Origin: Candidatus Altarchaeota archaeon
GTDB taxonomy: Archaea > Altiarchaeota > Altiarchaeia > IMC4 > QMZM01
NCBI GenBank assembly: GCA_018897475.1
Contig: JAHIKS010000029.1
Location: 1-8,803, forward strand
Direction of reading: 5' to 3'
DNA: 8,803 nt
Below the pieces are notes generated by a model, which saw only the letters and a list, made by a program, of their open reading frames with translations, searched no databases and was not told the DNA's origin. The position numbers and the translations under genes were made by a program. Shown here one piece after another: positions 1 through 4,156 of this stretch. Position 1 is the first letter of the stretch; each line of letters starts with the position of its first letter.

Positions 1-1
1 A

Positions 2-94
2 ACCTGGGGAACAGCCGGATCAACCCATTTATTGTGTCTTATTCTAACTGGCTCGCTACCAGAGCAGTTGGCTGTTGAAATCTCAAAGGAGTAG
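2..94 (+). CDS. C-terminal tail of a probable TnpB (IS200/IS605-type), 5' end outside window
   Basis: Frame 2 is open from the window edge to TAG at 92-94. It encodes about 30 residues reading TWGTAGSTHLL... and ending PEQLAVEISKE. The (G)TAGS-type segment followed by a variable, low-complexity tail resembles the poorly conserved C-terminus of archaeal TnpB proteins, downstream of their zinc finger and RuvC-III. No catalytic motif lies inside the window, so the call rests on this tail, on the hairpin just downstream and on the presence of another TnpB at the right end of the window. The other two forward frames close earlier (77 and about 42). This could equally be an unrelated C-terminus. 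Confidence 0.4.
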   Translation, partial: TWGTAGSTHLLCLILTGSLPEQLAVEISKE

Positions 95-140
95 ATATGT
101 CCGCAGAAATAGTGCATAGATGTGCGGGAGAAACACATAT
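95..140 (+). repeat. Interrupted inverted repeat (hairpin) after the TnpB-like tail; possible IS right end / omega-RNA stem
   Basis: ATATGT (95-100) directly followed by CCGCA (101-105) pairs with TGCGG (123-127) and ACATAT (135-140), with a 7-base bulge (128-134) on the right arm. It starts immediately after the stop of the TnpB-like tail. IS200/IS605-type elements carry a subterminal hairpin at the right end, and the TnpB guide (omega) RNA covers the tnpB 3' end and this region. The pairing is seen; its role is inferred. Confidence 0.4.
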
Positions 141-152
141 ATGCTTTTAGTC

Positions 153-160
153 ACTATAAT
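153..160 (+). promoter_or_regulatory. Possible TATA box of the mntA-hepT pair
   Basis: An A/T-rich TATA-like element (ACTATAAT region, about 151-160) lies so that a start about 25 nt downstream would fall just before the ribosome binding site GGTGG (186-190) of mntA. A second candidate, ATATATGG at 169-176, would put the transcript start at the ATG itself. The choice is uncertain. Confidence 0.3.
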
Positions 161-195
161 TATCAAGAATATATGGATTTTAACAGGTGGTGAAA

Positions 196-465
196 ATGCT
201 AACAGAAGAGGATAAAAATATAATAGTGAAATGTGCGAAGGAGTATAACGCATCCTCACTTTTCCTTTTCGGTTCCTCGATTGAGAAGGGCGCCGAAGCC
301 AACGATATCGACATCGGCGTAAAGGGAGTTCCACCGAGGTCGTTCTTCAAGTTCTATGCGGAGTTGATTAAAAATCTCCCGAAGAACGTCGACCTTGTCG
401 ACCTTTCCAGAAAATCTTTGTTCAACGATCTCGTGGAAAAGAACGGTGTGAAGATCTATGGTTAG
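196..465 (+). CDS. mntA: MntA-type minimal nucleotidyltransferase (antitoxin of a HEPN/MNT pair)
   Basis: This is an 89-residue MNT-fold nucleotidyltransferase. The signature is seen directly: LFLFGSS (residues 22-28), then DID (37-39), giving GS-X9-DXD, and a third acidic residue in NVDLVDL (D66 or D69). Members of this family partner with HEPN toxins. The characterised MntA AMPylates a tyrosine of HepT and neutralises its RNase activity, so the same role is inferred here. I chose ATG 196 over GTG 187/190 because GGTGG at 186-190 then serves as the ribosome binding site with normal spacing. The stop overlaps the next gene by 8 bases, typical of translational coupling. It may be locally acquired, because it follows a likely IS remnant. 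An alternative is a generic PolB-type nucleotidyltransferase of unknown partner, but the adjacent HEPN gene argues against this. Confidence 0.85.
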   Translation: MLTEEDKNIIVKCAKEYNASSLFLFGSSIEKGAEANDIDIGVKGVPPRSFFKFYAELIKNLPKNVDLVDLSRKSLFNDLVEKNGVKIYG

Positions 466-883
466 TCTTTCTGAAAAGGTCAATGCCGAGAAAGAGAATG
501 TGGATAGAGTATTGGCTGACCTAGAAACCGCTATGAATAAGGAAGAGAAGTCAGTTATCGAGCTGGCTGCGATCGCCACATTCCTCCACAACATTTATAA
601 TGGCGTAGAGAACATTCTGAAACAGGTTTTAAAGGAAAAGGGTATCATTGTCCCTCATTCAGATACATGGCATAAGGAGCTATTGGACGTCTCAGTCTCA
701 AATAACATATTGCCGGAAACACTGGCAGACAAGCTTCGCGAGTACCTTGCTTTCAGACATTTTTTCGTTCACGGATATGGCTTCATGATCGATGCAGCAC
801 CTCTGGAAGAACTGGCTAGAGGTATTCCAAGCGTCTGGTCAGAATTTCTTGTGGATGTAGAGAAGGTTCTGCAGGATAAATGA
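458..883 (+). CDS. hepT: HepT-like HEPN-domain ribonuclease toxin
   Basis: This 141-residue, mostly helical protein has the HEPN catalytic motif RHFFVHGY, with R100, H105 and Y107, an exact RX4HXY. In the studied HepT, the Arg and His are the metal-independent RNase centre and the Tyr is the residue AMPylated by MntA. All three are present, so the toxin looks intact and controllable. The upstream helix (residues 35-60, with LHNIYNGVENILKQVL) resembles the HepT-like (DUF86-related) four-helix fold. ATG 458 overlaps the mntA stop (458-465), and GGTG at 445-448 is a possible ribosome binding site. The antitoxin-first order with overlap fits a type VII toxin-antitoxin operon. What remains inferred is toxicity and the target RNA. 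Confidence 0.85.
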   Translation: MVSLSEKVNAEKENVDRVLADLETAMNKEEKSVIELAAIATFLHNIYNGVENILKQVLKEKGIIVPHSDTWHKELLDVSVSNNILPETLADKLREYLAFRHFFVHGYGFMIDAAPLEELARGIPSVWSEFLVDVEKVLQDK

Positions 884-905
884 GTTCAGATTTACGGTAT
901 ATTGG

Positions 906-918
906 GTTAGGCACTACA
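906..918 (+). repeat. 13-base direct repeat, copy 1
   Basis: GTTAGGCACTACA at 906-918 recurs identically at 971-983, a 65-base period. Only two copies exist, and the flanks differ. It lies between hepT and ilvN, and I see no gene in this 177-base gap. Possible roles are a regulator site upstream of ilvN or a footprint of a past insertion. Confidence 0.6.
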
Positions 919-970
919 CACTCTGAATCCATGGCACCCAGCAGCGAGAATTCCCAGCCGAATCAGAAAA

Positions 971-983
971 GTTAGGCACTACA
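971..983 (+). repeat. 13-base direct repeat, copy 2
   Basis: Second identical copy of GTTAGGCACTACA. It lies about 45 bases upstream of the ilvN TATA-like element, the kind of distance expected of an archaeal activator or operator site. This is positional inference only. Confidence 0.6.
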
Positions 984-1028
984 AATTAATTCCTCAGCAC
1001 CTCAGAACAAGAATTCTCAACTACAGCA

Positions 1029-1038
1029 TATTTTAAAA
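1029..1038 (+). promoter_or_regulatory. TATA box of ilvN (probably leaderless transcript)
   Basis: The ATTTTAAA-type element at about 1029-1038 is centred 26-27 bases before ATG 1061. There is no Shine-Dalgarno match before the ATG. Both facts fit an archaeal promoter whose transcript starts at or within a few bases of the start codon. A second A/T motif (CTATAAAC, 1046-1053) is too close to the ATG to serve. Confidence 0.5.
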
Positions 1039-1060
1039 CTCCCATCTATAAACTTATACC

Positions 1061-1540
1061 ATGAGAACGCACATTTTTACTGCGCTGGTTGAGCACAAAC
1101 CCGGGGTTCTGCAGAGGGTTGCTTCCATGTTCACGAGAAGGAAGTTCAATATAGAAAGCATTACCGTCGGGCCAACAGACAACCCGAAGATTGCGAGGAT
1201 GACCATCCTGACAAAGGGCGATGACCAGATGCTTGAGCAGATAGAGAAGCAGATGAACAAGCTCGTCAACGTCATAAAGGTCACTGACATCTCGAAGGAC
1301 GAGGCCATATCCAGGGAGCTGTGCCTGATAAAGCTGCACACCCCGAAGGAGCAGGACAAGTCCCAGGTCATCCAGTATGCCGATGTCTTCAGGGGCAGGG
1401 CGGTTGACGTAAGCCCGGATTCTATGGTTATTGAAGTGACCGGTAGTTCGGATAAGATTGACGCCTTCATCCAGCTGGTGAAGAACGTCGGGGTAAAGGA
1501 AGTAGCAAGGACAGGGATTACTGCCATGCAGAGAGGGTGA
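1061..1540 (+). CDS. ilvN: Acetolactate synthase small (regulatory) subunit
   Basis: This 159-residue protein has the usual length of IlvN/IlvH. Residues 1-75 form the ACT domain: HIFTALVEHKPGVLQRVA at 4-21, then FNIESITVGPTD at 29-40. The C-terminal half (about 80-159) is the ALS_ss_C domain, containing ELCLIKL, VFRGRAVDVS and VEVTG-like strands. It stimulates the catalytic subunit of acetohydroxyacid synthase, the first common step of valine, leucine and isoleucine synthesis, and in characterised homologues confers valine feedback. The catalytic ilvB and ilvC are not in the window. Position 12 is His, where E. coli IlvH has the valine-contacting Asn11; many homologues vary here. The next gene started 3 bases downstream before it was interrupted, so ilvN was probably followed by a site-2 protease in one transcript. 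Confidence 0.95.
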   Translation: MRTHIFTALVEHKPGVLQRVASMFTRRKFNIESITVGPTDNPKIARMTILTKGDDQMLEQIEKQMNKLVNVIKVTDISKDEAISRELCLIKLHTPKEQDKSQVIQYADVFRGRAVDVSPDSMVIEVTGSSDKIDAFIQLVKNVGVKEVARTGITAMQRG

Positions 1541-1543
1541 TAA

Positions 1544-1663
1544 ATGAGATCATCTTACAAGATTCTGAAAGTCCTTGGTATATCTATTGAGCTGCACAAA
1601 TTCGACTTTAGCTGGAATTTAAGCAGTAACTGTGTTTATAGACCTGAATTGAAACTGATTTAA
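1544..1663 (+). pseudogene. 5' fragment of the interrupted M50 site-2 protease gene
   Basis: ATG 1544 follows the ilvN stop by three bases and has a strong ribosome binding site, GGGTGAT (1534-1540), inside the ilvN end. The first 18 codons read MRSSYKILKVLGISIELH, the classic start of M50/S2P proteins (a basic amphipathic start, then GI-x-I-x-x-H before the first membrane helix). After codon 18 similarity stops at the 10-mer GAGCTGCACA (1589-1598). The frame runs 21 more unrelated codons to TAA at 1661-1663. The frame resumes at 4145 with ITFLLLLVGFFAWGW, exactly what should follow. The 39-residue product itself would not be a protease. Confidence 0.8.
1589..1598 (+). repeat. Left copy of the 10-base flanking direct repeat (target-site duplication)
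   Basis: GAGCTGCACA at 1589-1598 is identical to 4136-4145. It encodes E-L-H of the split protease in the same frame at both places. The last A could be chance, so the duplication is 9 or 10 bases. It bounds an AT-rich block absent from the protease frame. Confidence 0.75.
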
Positions 1664-1667
1664 TGGT

Positions 1668-1686
1668 AAAAGAAAAAAATAAAAAA
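1668..1686 (-). terminator. Oligo-T terminator of the secreted cysteine-rich gene
   Basis: Read on the minus strand, the sequence is a run of T6, A, T7, C, T4 starting about 16 bases after the stop of the secreted-protein gene. Archaeal RNA polymerase terminates at such T-tracts without needing a hairpin. Confidence 0.55.
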
Positions 1687-1702
1687 TGGGAGAAGTACTT
1701 AT

Positions 1703-2194
1703 TTAGTTGTTATAACATGCATTGTTTACAACACAAGTACCTGATGACCACTTATCAATCATATCAAGCACACAGAAGTTATCTACCTGATCAGCACTCC
1801 ACAGATATATCATAGTTAACATATCTTCATCTGTTGGACAGGCCGCCGTAGCACATTCTATAATTGATTCCCCCATAGATGTACTTAGTGTCATTATACA
1901 AACATTTTCATTGAATACATCAGGTGGAAGGGCTAGAGTTCCCAGGTTCCACATTACTTCATCTATTATTGCACCCCAGTCTATGCCTTCCCACGGATAT
2001 TTGCAGACACATACGTCTACTGGATAGGTCTCTCCTCCCCCACAAGTCCATTCTGCATTACATGTCTTGACCTGAAGTAGATCTGGACATCCACTAAAGA
2101 ACTCCCACGGGATCAAAGTCATAGCACTTGCAACACTTGACATAGCAATGGCAGTCATCAGAACAATACCTAACATCCCAAGTTTTCTAAACAT
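1703..2194 (-). CDS. Secreted cysteine-rich protein of unknown function
   Basis: I do not recognise a family. The product is 163 residues from ATG 2194. An upstream GTG at 2203 is in frame, but it lies inside the ribosome binding site GGAGGTGA (2207-2200), which is perfectly spaced (5 bases) for ATG 2194, so I take 2194. Residues 1-24 form a signal peptide: MFRK, a hydrophobic core, then SSVASA with AxA cleavage before MTLIPWEF. The mature part of about 139 residues is acidic, rich in Trp and Met, and holds 11 cysteines. Five lie within the first 45 residues and the rest are spread to the C-terminus, ending CVVNNACYNN. This suggests a disulfide-bonded extracellular or surface protein. It is cargo of the insertion, on the same strand as and downstream of the insert's membrane protease. 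It could be a precursor peptide, surface protein or secreted effector; this is speculation. Confidence 0.7.
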   Translation of the reverse strand: MFRKLGMLGIVLMTAIAMSSVASAMTLIPWEFFSGCPDLLQVKTCNAEWTCGGGETYPVDVCVCKYPWEGIDWGAIIDEVMWNLGTLALPPDVFNENVCIMTLSTSMGESIIECATAACPTDEDMLTMIYLWSADQVDNFCVLDMIDKWSSGTCVVNNACYNN

Positions 2195-2203
2195 GGTTTT
2201 CAC

Positions 2204-2661
2204 CTCCTTTACAGTTAGTACATTTTAGGGACATGCCCAGGTCCGTCACGATAGGCGACTCTAAATTCTTTTATCATCGAAATCCAAGACTATAGCTTTT
2301 ATTAAATCACTATTAGAGATGACGCAATAGCTCTGTCACCAATAACAATTATATCTAAAGCTTCGTAGTATAAAAATGAAAGACGTAAAATGTCATACGT
2401 CTAATTACACTAAAAACTAAAAAACAAAACAGATAGCAGTCGGGCTTAAAAATTTTTAGACTGGTAGGCTACGTTGATGCTAAGGGATGACTGCTGCATC
2501 ACGATTAAGATGGACTTAGAATAGATAAAAATTCGGAGTGTTTAGAGGTAACTGAGCAGCAGTTTGGGTCAGTCTAAGCGTTTATAAACTGGGAATAGAC
2601 AACGTTAACTACATAACAATGGAATGCGATAAAACCTAGAAAGGCAATTCATACATCCAAT
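2204..2661. other. 458-base non-coding spacer inside the insertion, with nested inverted repeats
   Basis: No convincing gene is seen; forward and reverse frames are short. Structure is present. AGACGTA (2381-2387) and TACGTCT (2396-2402) form a perfect 7-bp hairpin. TAAAAATTTTTA (2447-2458) is a palindrome. TTAGACTG (2455-2462) pairs with CAGTCTAA (2570-2577), enclosing ACTGCTGC (2490-2497) paired with GCAGCAGT (2556-2563). TGATGC (2475-2480) can pair with GCATCA (2496-2501) as a competing fold. A palindromic TATA-like TTTATAAA lies at 2581-2588. The spacer may be a long 5' leader of the secreted gene, a non-coding RNA, or decayed sequence. Confidence 0.5.
2581..2588 (-). promoter_or_regulatory. 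Possible TATA box (palindromic TTTATAAA)
   Basis: TTTATAAA is a near-ideal archaeal TATA box and reads the same on both strands. On the minus strand it would start a transcript near 2557, just at GCAGCAGT (2556-2563), giving a leader of about 360 bases before the secreted-protein gene. On the plus strand it would face the end of the opposing protease gene. Confidence 0.35.
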
Positions 2662-3915
2662 TCATGAGGCAGGCATCACAGGGATAGTAATGCACAAAAC
2701 TAGAATAAACAGTATAATGGGGACTATTATTTTCCGTGATATGCTAAGTTCCGATACATCATCCAACGGACCACGATGTCCCACACCTGACATTAGTATC
2801 ATGAGTAGGGCCATTAGCCACCATCCCAATATAAATGTAATGAAAGCAACTATGTAGGAGAGAACCTTCTGCGACCGAGTATTTAGCAGTGACCTTGAGA
2901 TGTGGCCACCATCCAAGAAACCAACAGGCATTAGATTTAACATAGTCATTATTGCACCAATCAAACCAGCCATTGCAATAGGATGTAGGGAAATTGCTAA
3001 CTCATTTGTGGTAATCGGGAGAATACTAAAAGGGTCAAATATGATCCCGATTAAGAATAGCATTATAGGTGGTGGACGAAGAAATTGAAAAAAACTCCTT
3101 TCAGTTGCTTCAGCTACAGGTACTAATTCTGATAAAGATAGACCAATAGCTAACACGATAACCATAACAATAAACCCGGCTATGGGTCCACTTGCCCCCA
3201 AATCAAAGAGAGCATTTTTATCATTAGTAGGCGATTTAGAAGAGATTACTGCACCAAACGTACCAATAGGGCTGATGAATGGAGGGACGGGGATAAAATA
3301 TGGGAGAGAATAATCGATACCATGATACCTTGCTGCTGCCATATGCCCTAGTTCATGAGTTCCTACAATGAAAAACAAGGATAGTGCAAACAAGAATCCA
3401 TTTAACAAATCACCTTCCGCTAGGATATAACCTGCCCAAGTGGTTGTTATAAGTACAGCTATTAATAGAATAATGTTTTTTCCAATGCTTTGTTTTTTTG
3501 TTTCTTCCTTACCTTTGGCTGCGATAATATTAATCTCTTCTTTTTCTTCTGATTGTCTTACAAATGGAACATATTTATGCTTCTTAAATTCGTTTCTAAA
3601 GTAAGGAAAATACTCCTTCCTGTATTGGGATTCGTCTATTCTAAAAAGTATCGTTCCTTCGCTAATTTTAATTTCTTTGATATTTGCTTTTTGTTCTATT
3701 ATACCTTTGAGGTCATCCAAAACTTCAGGATATATAGATATGGCTTCGTATATGCCGCTAAGTCTTTGTTTTGACGCATAACACTTGGGACAAACATCTA
3801 CGATAGTGTAATCATCCTCTACTTTCTTTAACTCTTTAAATCCACAGGTAGGACATTTTAATTCCACCACCTTCTTCTTTTTATCAGGTATTTGATCACC
3901 GAGTAATTCATCCAT
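2662..3915 (-). CDS. Site-2 protease (M50) with N-terminal zinc ribbon, insertion cargo
   Basis: This is a 417-residue intramembrane zinc metalloprotease. Residues 21-45 form a treble-clef-like zinc ribbon (CPTC at 21-24, CPKC at 42-45). Residues 50-125 form a soluble alpha/beta region ending YVPFVRQ, seen in plant EGY-like and archaeal S2P proteins. Membrane helices start at about 147. The active site is HELGH (187-191) in a membrane segment, followed by the SLPYFIPVPPFISPIGTFG and DLGASGPIAGF motifs typical of the EGY/S2P-like branch. The third zinc ligand lies in NLMPVGFLDGGH (N327, P330, D335). All catalytic residues are intact. The substrate is unknown; such enzymes cleave transmembrane segments of membrane-anchored regulators or precursors. 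It differs in architecture from the CBS-containing protease whose gene the insertion broke. There is no Shine-Dalgarno before ATG 3915, so translation may be from a short or leaderless transcript. Confidence 0.92.
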   Translation of the reverse strand: MDELLGDQIPDKKKKVVELKCPTCGFKELKKVEDDYTIVDVCPKCYASKQRLSGIYEAISIYPEVLDDLKGIIEQKANIKEIKISEGTILFRIDESQYRKEYFPYFRNEFKKHKYVPFVRQSEEKEEINIIAAKGKEETKKQSIGKNIILLIAVLITTTWAGYILAEGDLLNGFLFALSLFFIVGTHELGHMAAARYHGIDYSLPYFIPVPPFISPIGTFGAVISSKSPTNDKNALFDLGASGPIAGFIVMVIVLAIGLSLSELVPVAEATERSFFQFLRPPPIMLFLIGIIFDPFSILPITTNELAISLHPIAMAGLIGAIMTMLNLMPVGFLDGGHISRSLLNTRSQKVLSYIVAFITFILGWWLMALLMILMSGVGHRGPLDDVSELSISRKIIVPIILFILVLCITIPVMPAS

Positions 3916-3950
3916 AGTTGAACAAATCTGAGAATTACATACGCTATAGT

Positions 3951-3968
3951 AGGGAGATATACCTCCCT
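3951..3968 (-). promoter_or_regulatory. TATA box framed by an inverted repeat, upstream of the cargo protease
   Basis: AGGGAG (3951-3956) and CTCCCT (3963-3968) are perfect inverted repeats around ATATAC. On the minus strand this reads GGTATATCTC, a TATA-like core. Transcription would start near 3932, leaving under 20 bases before ATG 3915. A symmetric element over the TATA box could be a repressor operator. The symmetry is seen; the role is inferred. Confidence 0.45.
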
Positions 3969-4011
3969 TAGAATAGTTAGACTAGGGAATAAAAAGGAGT
4001 TAAGTCTTGAC

Positions 4012-4048
4012 GAATACTGTTTTTAGTATTCTTTTTATTTCTCTTTTC
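4012..4048 (+). terminator. Intrinsic-type terminator near the right end of the insertion
   Basis: GAATACT (4012-4018), loop GTTTTT, AGTATTC (4025-4031), then TTTTT and a further T-rich run to about 4048. This is a textbook stem plus U-tract, oriented to stop plus-strand transcription. There is no plus-strand gene inside the insert, so it would stop read-through coming from ilvN, or antisense transcription. Confidence 0.55.
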
Positions 4049-4099
4049 GTAAGTTCTATTGCTATGGGTGATATTATCATTTTGTTTCCTCTTAATATT

Positions 4100-4127
4100 A
4101 ATATATGGATTTAGCAGCATATAAATT
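4100..4127 (+). promoter_or_regulatory. Possible insert-supplied promoter for the truncated protease
   Basis: Two TATA-like elements, AATATATGG (4100-4108) and ATATAAAT (4119-4126), lie at the very end of the insert. The second would place a transcript start near 4148, just before the in-frame TTG 4157. If used, the insert would drive an N-terminally shortened protease. Confidence 0.3.
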
Positions 4128-4135
4128 AGATTGTC

Positions 4136-4145
4136 GAGCTGCACA
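4136..4145 (+). repeat. Right copy of the 10-base flanking direct repeat
   Basis: GAGCTGCACA is identical to 1589-1598. It directly joins ATCACGTTC..., the continuation of the protease frame (E-L-H-I-T-F). Confidence 0.75.
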
Positions 4146-4156
4146 TCACGTTCCTT

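Larger units (their letters stand above)
1599..4135. mobile_element. About 2.5-kb AT-rich insertion interrupting the ilvN-linked site-2 protease gene
   Basis: The block is bounded by the direct repeats at 1589-1598 and 4136-4145. Removing it with one repeat copy (2547 bases) restores a continuous 363-codon protease frame. Its composition differs sharply from its flanks: a sampled 60-base stretch at 3001 is about 37 percent GC, against over 60 percent at 4441 and 6541. It carries two minus-strand genes (a zinc-ribbon site-2 protease and a secreted cysteine-rich protein) and long non-coding segments. I see no transposase, integrase or resolvase. Comparing the outer 40 bases of each end by eye gave no convincing terminal inverted repeat; only a loose direct similarity exists (GGAATTTAAGCAG at 1614 and GGATTTAGCAG at 4107). 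It may be a non-autonomous or decayed element, or DNA captured by another insertion route. Confidence 0.7.

Noticed and set aside
906..983. CRISPR-like repeat-spacer
   Set aside because: Only two 13-base copies, too short and few for an array, and there are no cas genes.
2195..2203. GTG 2203 as start of the secreted protein
   Set aside because: The GTG is part of the GGAGGTGA ribosome binding site, which serves ATG 2194.
2453..2580. Box C/D or H/ACA sRNA
   Set aside because: Fragments like GATGA and CTGA occur, but no proper C, D, C', D' order or ACA-terminated hairpin could be assembled.
1599..4135. Terminal inverted repeats of the insertion
   Set aside because: The outer bases of the two ends do not pair beyond chance; only weak direct similarity was seen.
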